DNA of 64,000 nt, from contig CALZIK010000146.1 in the NCBI GenBank assembly GCA_945787635.1, positions 1 through 64,000 of the forward strand, written 5' to 3'. The notes under the pieces were generated by a model. The model did not search any database and was not told where the DNA came from. It worked only from the letters and a program-made list of their open reading frames with translations. This stretch comes from Thermoanaerobaculia bacterium. GTDB lineage: Bacteria > Acidobacteriota > Thermoanaerobaculia > Multivoradales > JAHEKO01. A program made the translations under genes and the position numbers. Shown piece after piece: positions 9,255 through 17,046 of the stretch (the first letter of the stretch is position 1; every line of letters starts with the position of its first letter).

Positions 9255-10211
9255 ATGAAGGTCATCGAACATCTGGAACGGGCCAAGGATCCGCTAATCA
9301 GCTTCGAGATCATCCCGCCGCTGCGGGGTGGCAATCTGCAGAAGCTGCTCAGGCTGACCGAAGATCTGGCGAGGTACAAGCCGCCGTTCATCGACATCAC
9401 CAGCCATTCGGCGCAGGTCATCTACCACGAGACCAAGGACGGCATTCGCCGGGTGATCAAGCGCAAGCGCCCGGGAACACTCGGCCTGTGCGCCCTGATC
9501 CAGAACAAGTACGAATGTGACGCGGTTCCACACGTTCTCTGCGAAGGATTTACCCGCGAAGAGACCGAGGACTTCCTGATCGAGCTCAAGTACCTCGGGA
9601 TCGACAATGTCTTGGCGATCAAAGGCGATGACATCGGATTCAAAAAGCCGCTCCCGCCAGGGCGAAGCGTCAACTCCTATGCGATCGATCTGGTCGGCCA
9701 GATCTCCGACATGAATGGCGGTAAGTATCTGGAGGGCGAGATCCTTCTGGACGCGGAGCCGTCGAACTTCTGCATCGGAGTCGCCGGCTATCCGGAGAAG
9801 CACTTTGAGGCGCCCAATCTCGAGACCGACGTGCGCCACGCCAAGGCCAAGGTGGAAGCCGGCGGCGAGTACATCGTTACCCAGATGTTCTTCAACAATG
9901 ATCATTACTTCCGTTATGTGGAAAAGTGCCGGGAAGCCGGCATCACGGTCCCGATCATTCCGGGCTTGAAGATCTTGACGACGCGCAAGCACACGAAGAG
10001 CCTGCCGAGCTTCTTTCACTGCGAGATTCCGCCGCTCCTGGCGGATGCCGTTGATTCCGCGCGGTCCAGCGAGGAAGTGCTCGAGGTGGGGGTCGATTGG
10101 GCGCGACGCCAGACCGAGGATCTGCTCGATCGAGGTGTGCCTTCGGTCCACTTCTACGTCATGCAGAGCTCGAAGGCGGTCTCGATGCTGCTCGACAGGC
10201 TCGACGTCTAG
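9255..10211 (+). CDS. metF: Methylenetetrahydrofolate reductase
   Basis: A 318-residue cytoplasmic flavoprotein that reduces 5,10-methylene-THF to 5-methyl-THF, the methyl donor for MetH encoded next. The TIM-barrel fold is supported by the N-terminal FEIIPPLRGG (catalytic glutamate), DITSH, NVLAIKGDD, FCIGVAGYPEKH (typical GYPE-H motif), and EYIVTQMFFNND. Length is typical (about 290-320). The ATG at 9255 is the first good start. It precedes metH in the same direction, but metH has its own promoter and riboswitch in the 248-base gap, so methionine feedback seen here acts on metH and not on metF. Confidence 0.95.
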   Translation: MKVIEHLERAKDPLISFEIIPPLRGGNLQKLLRLTEDLARYKPPFIDITSHSAQVIYHETKDGIRRVIKRKRPGTLGLCALIQNKYECDAVPHVLCEGFTREETEDFLIELKYLGIDNVLAIKGDDIGFKKPLPPGRSVNSYAIDLVGQISDMNGGKYLEGEILLDAEPSNFCIGVAGYPEKHFEAPNLETDVRHAKAKVEAGGEYIVTQMFFNNDHYFRYVEKCREAGITVPIIPGLKILTTRKHTKSLPSFFHCEIPPLLADAVDSARSSEEVLEVGVDWARRQTEDLLDRGVPSVHFYVMQSSKAVSMLLDRLDV

Positions 10212-10220
10212 AGCTGGCTA

Positions 10221-10250
10221 TTGACACCTGTTTCCGCGCTGGGCTAGGCT
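10221..10250 (+). promoter_or_regulatory. Predicted sigma-70-type promoter for metH leader
   Basis: A perfect -35 hexamer TTGACA (10221-10226) is followed after 18 bases by TAGGCT (10245-10250) as a weak -10. Predicted transcription would start near 10256-10258, right at the 5' edge of the riboswitch P1 stem. Confidence 0.55.
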
Positions 10251-10390
10251 GACCGCGCATCAGGAGTGGTTCGGTTGCGAGACCGGACGCGGCAACCTGG
10301 GACGGACACCCAAGGTGCCATCTCGCTCGAGACGAAAGAACAGAGCGGGGATGCGGTCGCCGGAAGGCGGCAACGAATTGTCCGGCGGTC
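10251..10390 (+). ncRNA. S-adenosylmethionine riboswitch (SAM-I clan, SAM-IV-like) in the metH leader
   Basis: The leader has the SAM-I/SAM-IV core: GAGTGG (10264-10269), GGCAACC (10291-10297) and AAGGTGCC (10312-10319). P1 pairs GACC..GCATC (10251-10261) with GATGCGGTC (10350-10358). P2 is a simple 7-bp hairpin (10269-10275/10282-10288) with no room for the SAM-I kink-turn, as in SAM-IV. Its loop GCGAG (10277-10281) can pair with CTCGC (10322-10326), the family's pseudoknot. P3 is 10296-10301/10309-10315. Its loop CGGACA (10303-10308) matches TGTCCG (10379-10384) beyond a small GNRA-capped hairpin (10358-10369), again SAM-IV-like. It sits upstream of methionine synthase and before an intrinsic terminator, so SAM-triggered termination is the likely mode. 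Subclass is inference. Confidence 0.88.
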
Positions 10391-10395
10391 CAACG

Positions 10396-10432
10396 ATCCG
10401 CTTCGTGATGCACGAAGCGGATTGTTTGGTTT
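10396..10432 (+). terminator. Intrinsic terminator at the end of the SAM riboswitch leader
   Basis: A perfect 12-bp stem, 10396-10407 with 10411-10422 (ATCCGCTTCGTG and its complement), closes on a 3-base loop and is followed by a T-rich run TTGTTTGGTTT. It lies 28 bases ahead of the metH start and directly after the SAM aptamer, so it is the likely regulated terminator. Confidence 0.8.
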
Positions 10433-10459
10433 GAACAAGAAAGAGATGGATGGACGCAG

Positions 10460-13400
10460 ATGAGCACACATGACTTTGTGATTCCGGCTCCCGGCGACCG
10501 AGAGGCCCGCACGGCGGCTTTGATCGACGCACTGGATGAGCGCATTCTGGTGCTCGACGGCGCCACCGGGACCGCTCTGCAGAGCGAGAACCTCACCGCG
10601 GAGGATTTCGGCGGTCCGGATCTCGAGGGCTGCAACGAGAATCTGTGCGCGACCCGACCCGATGTCGTAGAGCGACTGCACGAGACCTACCTCCAGGCCG
10701 GCGCGGATGTCGTCGAGACCAACTCGTTCGGCGGCACTCCCCTGGTGCTCGCGGAATACGGGCTCGCGGACCAGGCGTTCGAGCTCAACCGGCTGTCGGC
10801 CGAGCAAGCGCGCACCGCCTGTACTCGATTCGACAAACCAGGAAGGCTGCGCTTCGTGTGCGGTTCGATGGGGCCGACGACAACCGCGATCTCGGTCACC
10901 GGCGGCGTCACCTTCGAGGGACTGATCGAGCATTTCTACGTCCAGGCCGCGGGGCTCATGGCTGGTGGCGCCGACTACCTGCTGCTCGAGACCTGCCAGG
11001 ACACTCGCAACATCAAGGCGGGCCTCCTGGGCATCGACCGGGCCTTCGACCAGGCGGGCTGGTCGATTCCGGTGGCGGTCTCGGTCACGATCGAAACCAC
11101 CGGTACCATGCTCGCCGGGCAGGACGCCGAAGCGCTGGCAGTCTCCCTTTTGCATCGCGACCTTCTCTACATCGGCCTGAACTGCGCCACCGGCCCCGAG
11201 CTCATGACCGAGCACCTGCGTACGCTCTCGGAGCTGTCGCGCAGCCGGGTGGCGTGCGTTCCCAACGCCGGGCTTCCCGACGAGGATGGCCTCTACCATC
11301 AGGGGCCCGATCATTTTGTCGAAGTCATCGGGCGGTTCATCGATCACAAGTGGCTCAACCTGGTCGGTGGGTGCTGCGGGACCTCCCCCGCGCACGTCAC
11401 CGCGCTGGCGAAGCTCGTCGCCGGCAAGCGACCTCAGGTTCCGGCTCGGCATCAGCGCAGTTTGGTGTCCGGAATCGAGGGGGTCGAGCTGACCGCCGAC
11501 AACCGGCCGCTGTTCGTCGGCGAGCGGACCAATGTTCTCGGTAGTCGCAAGTTCAAGAGGTTGATCAAGGACGGTGAGTACGAAGCGGCGGCGGAAGTCG
11601 GGCGGGCACAGGTCAAGGCCGCGGCGCAGGTGATCGATATCTGCATGCAGGACCCGGATCGGGACGAGGTCGCCGACATGGAGGCTCTTCTCGAGCACGT
11701 CGTCCGCCTGGTCAAGGTCCCGCTGATGATCGACTCGACCGATGCCGCGGTGATGAAGCGGTCACTCGAGTACTGCCAGGGCAAGGCCGTGCTCAACTCG
11801 ATCAACCTCGAGGATGGCCGCAAGCGGTTCGAAGAGGTCGTGCCGCTCGCCCGGCGGTTCGGAGCCGCCCTGATCGTCGGGACGATCGACGAAAGCGGAA
11901 TGGCGGTGACCGTCGAGCGCAAGCTCGAAGTCGCCCGGCGAAGCTATGATCTCTTGACCGAGGAGTACGGAGTCGCGCCCGAGGACATATGGTGGGACCC
12001 CCTGGTCTTCCCCTGCGGCACCGGCGACGAGACCTATATTGGCTCGGCCAATCTCACCATCGAGGGTGTGCGCGCGATCAAGGCCGAGTTTCCGCTCACT
12101 AAGACGATCCTGGGTGTTTCGAACGTGAGCTTCGGGCTGCCGGTGACCGGTCGCGAGGTCCTCAACTCGGTGTTTCTCTACCACGCGACCCAGGCGGGCC
12201 TCGACGCCGCAATCGTCAATACCCAGCGGCTCGCGCGCTATGCCGAGATCGTCGAGGAGGAACGGCGTCTCGCCGACGCCCTGATCTACCTCGAGCCCGG
12301 CGACGTGGCCGCCGCCGACCAGGCGGTGGCCGACTTTGCCGCCCACTTCCGGGGCCGCAAGTCGGCGATCGTCTCGGTGCCGCGGACGGATCTACCCCTC
12401 GATGAGCGTCTGTCGCGCGCGGTGATCGAAGGCTCGAAGGAAGGTCTCGAGGAAGACATCGACGAGGCGCTGTCCGATGAGCGCTGGCCGACGCCGCTCG
12501 ACATCGTCAACGGTCCGTTGATGGGTGGCATGGCGGAGGTCGGGCGCCTGTTCAACGCCAACGAGCTGATCGTGGCCGAGGTGCTCCAAAGCGCCGAGGT
12601 CATGAAGGCCGCCGTCGCGCGGCTCGAGCCTCACATGGAAAAGAGCGACCGCTCGTCCCGAGGCAAGGTAATCCTGGCCACCGTGAAAGGCGACGTCCAC
12701 GACATCGGCAAGAACCTGGTCGACATCGTGCTCTCCAACAACGGTTTCGAGATCGTGAACCTGGGGATTCGGGTACCCAGCGAGCAGCTGATCCAGGCGG
12801 TTCAGGAGCACAAACCGGACGTGATCGGACTTTCGGGTCTGCTGGTCAAGAGCGCCCAGCAGATGGTGCTGACTGCCGGGGATCTGCGGGACGTGGGCAT
12901 CGATACCGACCTCCTCGTGGGAGGCGCCGCTCTCACCCGCCGCTTCACCCACCTCCGGATCGCCCCGGAGTACGGCGGTCTCTGCACCTATGCCAAGGAC
13001 GCGATGCATGGTCTCGACCTGGTCGAGCGACTGACCGACGCGGAACGACGATCCGGTCTTGCGACCGAGGTCGCAACCCTCACCGCCGAGGATCTGGCGG
13101 CGCGTGCGAACGTCAAACCGAAGGCGGTGGGTGACACGACGTCGACCGTGCGTAGCTCTTCGGTTCGAGCCGACATCGTGGTGCCGGTTCCTTCGGACGT
13201 CGATCTGCACACGGCCGAGCTCGACCTCGACGAGGTTTGGAACGAGCTCAACCTGCAGATGCTGTATGGCAAGCATCTGGGGCTCCAGGGCTCGGTCAAG
13301 CGGCTCGCCGCACAGGGCGACGAGAAGCTCGCCAAGCTCGAGAAGATCGTCGCCGAGCTCCAAGACCTGGCTCTGGGCGGCGCCATGACCGCGCGAGCCG

Positions 13401-13951
13401 TGTGGCAGTTTTTTCGCGCCGAGAGCGAGGGCAACACGATTCGCCTGTATGAGCCCGACGGCGATCGTCCGGTTGTGGAGTGGGAGTTTCCCCGCCAGGC
13501 CGGCGTCGACGGTCTGTGCCTGGCCGACTACGTCCTCGGCGGCGACCACCTGGCGCTGTTCGTCACCACCGCGGGAGAGGGAGTTCGCGATCGGGTGGAA
13601 GCCTGGAAGAACGACGGCGAATACCTGAAGAGCCACGCCTTCGCCGCGCTCGCCATCGAAACCGCGGAGGCGGCGGCCGAGTTCGTGCACCTGCGCCTGC
13701 GCGCCGCCTGGGGATTCCCGGACCCGCCCGAGTTCACCCCTCGCGACCGCCTCTCGAACCGCTACCGGGGCTGCCGGTACAGCTTCGGCTACCCGGCCTG
13801 CCCGGATCTTTCGGGCCAGCAGCAGCTGTTTGCGGCGCTCAAGCCCGAGTCGATCGGGGTCGAGCTGACCGAGGGCGACATGATGGACCCTGAGGCGAGC
13901 GTTTCGGCGCTTGTGGTGCATCACCCGGACGCGAAGTACTTCGGGGTGTAG
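10460..13951 (+). CDS. metH: Cobalamin-dependent methionine synthase
   Basis: A 1163-residue cytoplasmic enzyme transferring the methyl group of 5-methyl-THF to homocysteine via cobalamin. Domains in order: homocysteine-binding barrel (about 20-320) with zinc ligands in LNCATGPE and GGCCGTSPAH; pterin-binding barrel (about 345-620) with FVGERTNVLGS; B12 domain (about 650-890) with the cobalt-ligand motif KGDVHDIGKN; C-terminal reactivation domain with RGCRYSFGYPACPD, the SAM-binding signature. All modules are present, so it should be self-reactivating with a suitable reductant. Expression is probably controlled by the SAM riboswitch and terminator at 10251-10432. The start at 10460 follows a weak purine-rich stretch. 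Confidence 0.97.
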   Translation: MSTHDFVIPAPGDREARTAALIDALDERILVLDGATGTALQSENLTAEDFGGPDLEGCNENLCATRPDVVERLHETYLQAGADVVETNSFGGTPLVLAEYGLADQAFELNRLSAEQARTACTRFDKPGRLRFVCGSMGPTTTAISVTGGVTFEGLIEHFYVQAAGLMAGGADYLLLETCQDTRNIKAGLLGIDRAFDQAGWSIPVAVSVTIETTGTMLAGQDAEALAVSLLHRDLLYIGLNCATGPELMTEHLRTLSELSRSRVACVPNAGLPDEDGLYHQGPDHFVEVIGRFIDHKWLNLVGGCCGTSPAHVTALAKLVAGKRPQVPARHQRSLVSGIEGVELTADNRPLFVGERTNVLGSRKFKRLIKDGEYEAAAEVGRAQVKAAAQVIDICMQDPDRDEVADMEALLEHVVRLVKVPLMIDSTDAAVMKRSLEYCQGKAVLNSINLEDGRKRFEEVVPLARRFGAALIVGTIDESGMAVTVERKLEVARRSYDLLTEEYGVAPEDIWWDPLVFPCGTGDETYIGSANLTIEGVRAIKAEFPLTKTILGVSNVSFGLPVTGREVLNSVFLYHATQAGLDAAIVNTQRLARYAEIVEEERRLADALIYLEPGDVAAADQAVADFAAHFRGRKSAIVSVPRTDLPLDERLSRAVIEGSKEGLEEDIDEALSDERWPTPLDIVNGPLMGGMAEVGRLFNANELIVAEVLQSAEVMKAAVARLEPHMEKSDRSSRGKVILATVKGDVHDIGKNLVDIVLSNNGFEIVNLGIRVPSEQLIQAVQEHKPDVIGLSGLLVKSAQQMVLTAGDLRDVGIDTDLLVGGAALTRRFTHLRIAPEYGGLCTYAKDAMHGLDLVERLTDAERRSGLATEVATLTAEDLAARANVKPKAVGDTTSTVRSSSVRADIVVPVPSDVDLHTAELDLDEVWNELNLQMLYGKHLGLQGSVKRLAAQGDEKLAKLEKIVAELQDLALGGAMTARAVWQFFRAESEGNTIRLYEPDGDRPVVEWEFPRQAGVDGLCLADYVLGGDHLALFVTTAGEGVRDRVEAWKNDGEYLKSHAFAALAIETAEAAAEFVHLRLRAAWGFPDPPEFTPRDRLSNRYRGCRYSFGYPACPDLSGQQQLFAALKPESIGVELTEGDMMDPEASVSALVVHHPDAKYFGV

Positions 13952-13965
13952 GACTGGCGGCGGCC

Positions 13966-14193
13966 GCCGTTTCCGGCCTTGCGCGCGCTTCGCCGTGAGG
14001 CTTCTTGCGATCCGGCGGGCTCGCCGCGGGGTCGTCTCGGGCGCCTTGCGCGTCTCCTCGCGAGGCAAGAAGGAAGACCCTCTCGCCTCGCTGCGGTGCG
14101 GGCAAGTCGCTGGTCCTCGACTCCCCCGCGCTCACCTCGCCGGATCCTCGCAAGCGCCTCAAATGGCTGCGCGCGCGGAAGGCCGGAAACGGC
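13966..14193. repeat. Long imperfect palindrome downstream of metH
   Basis: This stretch fills most of the 310-base gap after metH and has no convincing gene. Its two halves are complementary over five or more blocks: a perfect 15-bp outer stem (13966-13980 with 14179-14193), then GCGCGC tracts, GAGGC (13997-14001/14156-14160), TTGCGA (14005-14010/14148-14153), TCCGGCG (14011-14017/14138-14144), CGCGGGG (14025-14031/14124-14130) and a central GCGAGGC pair (14060-14066/14085-14091). It could be a MITE- or REP-like palindromic element, or a structured RNA or terminator for metH. It borders a compositionally different stretch. Confidence 0.7.
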
Positions 14194-14261
14194 TCCGGGA
14201 GAAGGTGGCGTGTGCTATTTTTATGAAGAATCCGAGATCAGCGTGACGGCTTGGTGAAACG

Positions 14262-14534
14262 ATGTCTGAGTCCCCCGGCATTGCCAGACGCGTTGTTGCC
14301 GTTCTGGCGTGGCCATTTCTCTTGGTCGGTGCGAACCTCTTCCTCTGGCTCGTCTGGCCTGTTCGGATGTTGTTTGCTGAGCGAATGAAACACGAGATTT
14401 TAGAAGGTTCAGTCGCGGAAGTGACATCTCCATTTTCGGTCAGAGTTCTCACTCTCTGGCTGTCGCCCTCCACGGATGGTGTTTCTTGTCAGCTGCCCGA
14501 GGGCCTCAAGCTAAAGGCAACAGAGCTGGAGTGA
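14262..14534 (+). CDS. Small hypothetical membrane protein
   Basis: A 90-residue protein with a hydrophobic region (VVAVLAWPFLLVGANLFLWL), likely one or two membrane helices, and a polar C-terminal half. I do not recognise the family. The DNA from about 14210 to 14640 has visibly more A and T and less biased third codon positions than the flanking genes, and it directly follows a large palindrome, so the gene may be recently acquired. The ATG at 14262 lacks a strong Shine-Dalgarno sequence. It may be a real gene or a fortuitous open frame. Confidence 0.45.
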   Translation: MSESPGIARRVVAVLAWPFLLVGANLFLWLVWPVRMLFAERMKHEILEGSVAEVTSPFSVRVLTLWLSPSTDGVSCQLPEGLKLKATELE

Positions 14535-14631
14535 GCATTCCTCTCTCGGCGCGGGAGATTCGCCGGCATATCAGATTAGTGGGGAGAGCGAGCGAGGAAA
14601 GGTTCTGACACCCGCTGCATCGGACACCACC

Positions 14632-15030
14632 GTGAACGGAGTATTCCTTTTCCCTAGTTCAGTTTGCCGGGATCCTGCCATTGACCGCTGGATGGAAGCG
14701 CATTCCGGTGAACTTGGGGCCATCGCACGGCACTGGTTTGACGTGATGCGTGGCTGTGGAGACGACGTTCGAGAGTTACTGCATGATGGCCATCCCACGG
14801 CATGCGTCGGTGAGGCGGCATTCGCGTATGTCGATGCCTTTAAGGCTCACGTCAATGTCGGCTTCTTTCGTGGTGCCGAGCTCACCGATCCCGAGGGCTT
14901 GCTGGAAGGCACCGGCAGGGTCATGCGACACGTGAAGCTCAGGCCAGGAGGGGGCGTCGATGCCGGGGCTTTGACTAGGTTCATCGAGACGGCCTACACG
15001 GATATGAAGACTCGTCTCGAAACGGTTTAG
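14632..15030 (+). CDS. DUF1801 (YdhG-like) domain protein
   Basis: A 132-residue soluble protein. The conserved DUF1801 core is clear: a histidine-proline turn (LLHDGHPTACVGE), FAYVDAFKAHVNVGFFRGAE, then DPEGLLEGTG and MRHVKLRPG. The family adopts an SHS2-like or frataxin-like compact fold and has no established activity. The start is a GTG at 14632. It is a single gene between the palindromic element and the convergent ABC-F gene. Codon use is less GC-biased than in neighbours, consistent with transfer together with the small gene upstream. Confidence 0.8.
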   Translation: MNGVFLFPSSVCRDPAIDRWMEAHSGELGAIARHWFDVMRGCGDDVRELLHDGHPTACVGEAAFAYVDAFKAHVNVGFFRGAELTDPEGLLEGTGRVMRHVKLRPGGGVDAGALTRFIETAYTDMKTRLETV

Positions 15031-15107
15031 ACCGTACACGCCTTCGACGCTGTTGAATTGAGGCGCGGGTGGCGCCGACTCGCCGGCTGTGACCCTCTCC
15101 GTTTCCC

Positions 15108-17012
15108 CTACGAAATACCCTCTAGCTCGGTCTCCACCTTCTCCCACTCGACGATCTTCTCCTCGACCGCGGTCTTCAACTTGGCTTGCTCGCGCTCGAG
15201 TTTTTGCACCTGCTTGGGGGAGGTCTTCTCGAAGTAGGTCGGGTCGCAGAAGAGCTCATTGATCTCGTTGACGCGCTCCTCGTCCTTTTCGATCTCGTCG
15301 GTCAAGCGATCGCGCGTCTTGGCGAGCTCGCGTTTGCGCTTGGCCTCGTCGTCGCCGGCCTTGCCGGTCTTTTTCTTCCGGCTCTTGGTCTTGGTCTGGC
15401 GCAGGACCGTCTCGACGTCGAGGTGGTCGTCGCCGCAATCGGCGACGTACTCCTCGTAGGTGCCGCGATAGTCGCGGATGCCCGAGGAGGTGATCTCGAC
15501 GATGCGGTCGGCGAGCTGCGCGACGAACCAGCGGTCGTGAGAGACCACGACCAGGGTGCCCGGGTACTTTCTGAGCCCGTAAACCAGGGCCTCGATCGCT
15601 TCGAGGTCCAGGTGGTTGGTGGGCTCGTCGAGAATCAGCACGTTGGGTTGCTCGACCGCGAGCCGGGCGAATACCAGGCGGGCCGCCTCGCCGCCTGAGA
15701 GCGCTCCCAGGGGCTTTTCGACCTCGTCCTTGCTGAACAGCACCGACGCCAGCTGCCCGCGGACGAAGCCGATGGGTTCCCCGGGGCAGATGTCCCAGAG
15801 CCAGCTCTCGACGGTCGCCTTGTCGGGCTGCAAGAGCTCGTGATGATCCTGGGCGAAGTAGCCGGGACGGGCTTCGTAGCCCCACTCGCTCTCGCCGAGG
15901 TCGGGCTTGAGCTCACCCATGGCGATCTTCAGGAGCGTCGACTTGCCGATCCCGTTCGGTCCGATGATCGCCATGCGGTCCCCGCGCTCGACGGTCAGTG
16001 AAACGTCTTCGAGGACATGGTTGTCGCCAAAGGCCTTCGAGATGTGCTCGAGCTCGAGCACTCTACGGCCGCTCGGGCGCGACTGCTCGAACTTGAACCG
16101 TGGATACCGTCTCGAGCTCATCGGCAGGGGCTCGAGGACGATCCGGTCGAGGATCTTCTGCTTGCTCTTCGCCTGCCGTGCCTTGGAGGCTTTGGCGCGG
16201 AAGCGCTCGACGAAGGCCTGATGGTGAGCGATCTCTTTCTCGCGTTTGTCGATGTCTTTTTCTTTGCGCTCCTGCTCGGCGAGCTTCTGCTCGACGAAGG
16301 CGGAGTAGTCACCCGTGTAGAGAGTCACGGTCTGATAGTCCACGTCGAGGATGTAGGTCGAAACATTGTCCAGGAACCGATGGTCGTGGGAGATCACCAC
16401 CACGATGCCGGGAAAGGACTGCAGGAACTTCTCGAGCCACCGGATCGAGAGAATGTCGAGGTGGTTGGTGGGCTCGTCCAGCAACAGGGCTTCGGGTTGA
16501 GCGGCCAGGGTCTGCGCGAGTAGCACCCGCAGCTTGAAGCCGCCCGAGAGCGTCGACAGCGGCTGGGTGTGGAGCTCGGTCGCGATTCCCAGGCCTTCGA
16601 GGATCTCCGCGGCTCGAGCTTCCGCGCTGTAGCCGTCGTTGCGCAGGATCACGTCTTCGAGCTCGGCATAGCGTTCGGCGTCGAAACTCTTCTCCGCGGC
16701 ATCGAGGATGCGCTCCTTCTCTTCCATGGCTTGCCACAGGTCGGCGTTGCCCATCAGCGCGACGTCAATGATCCGCTCTTTCTCGAATGCGAAATGGTCT
16801 TGGCGCAGAATGCCGAGACGCAGCCGCTTTGGAATCGACACCGTGCCGTCGGTGACCGGTTCCTCACCGGTGAGGACTCGCAGGAGAGTGGACTTGCCCG
16901 AGCCATTGGCGCCGACGAGGCCGTACCTTTCGCCGGGGTTGAGTTGGAAAGCCGCGCCCTCGAAGAGAATCTGGGCGCCGAAAACCTTGCCCAGATTCGA
17001 GACGGAGATCAT
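15108..17012 (-). CDS. ABC-F family ATPase (ribosome-associated ATP-binding protein)
   Basis: A 634-residue soluble protein with two ABC ATPase domains and no membrane segments. Domain 1: Walker A GANGSGKST, signature LSGGFKLR, Walker B LLLDEPTNHLD. Domain 2: Walker A GPNGIGKST, signature LSGGEAARL, Walker B LILDEPTNHLD. The linker with paired charged helices (about residues 240-310) and a C-terminal coiled coil (about 560-634) match Uup/YheS-type ABC-F proteins, which act at the ribosomal E site. The frame is open upstream, but the ATG at 17012 begins at the first ABC strand (MISVSNLGKVF), where family members start. No Shine-Dalgarno sequence precedes it. It is divergent from the PBP gene. 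Confidence 0.92.
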   Translation of the reverse strand: MISVSNLGKVFGAQILFEGAAFQLNPGERYGLVGANGSGKSTLLRVLTGEEPVTDGTVSIPKRLRLGILRQDHFAFEKERIIDVALMGNADLWQAMEEKERILDAAEKSFDAERYAELEDVILRNDGYSAEARAAEILEGLGIATELHTQPLSTLSGGFKLRVLLAQTLAAQPEALLLDEPTNHLDILSIRWLEKFLQSFPGIVVVISHDHRFLDNVSTYILDVDYQTVTLYTGDYSAFVEQKLAEQERKEKDIDKREKEIAHHQAFVERFRAKASKARQAKSKQKILDRIVLEPLPMSSRRYPRFKFEQSRPSGRRVLELEHISKAFGDNHVLEDVSLTVERGDRMAIIGPNGIGKSTLLKIAMGELKPDLGESEWGYEARPGYFAQDHHELLQPDKATVESWLWDICPGEPIGFVRGQLASVLFSKDEVEKPLGALSGGEAARLVFARLAVEQPNVLILDEPTNHLDLEAIEALVYGLRKYPGTLVVVSHDRWFVAQLADRIVEITSSGIRDYRGTYEEYVADCGDDHLDVETVLRQTKTKSRKKKTGKAGDDEAKRKRELAKTRDRLTDEIEKDEERVNEINELFCDPTYFEKTSPKQVQKLEREQAKLKTAVEEKIVEWEKVETELEGIS

Positions 17013-17046
17013 GGGGCGCGGAGGATAACATGCGCTCGAGCGTGGC

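Noticed and set aside
10244-11698. Long minus-strand open frame opposite metH (and a second at 12392-14068)
   Set aside because: They mirror the strongly GC3-biased metH frame, contain no recognisable motif, and metH is unambiguous.
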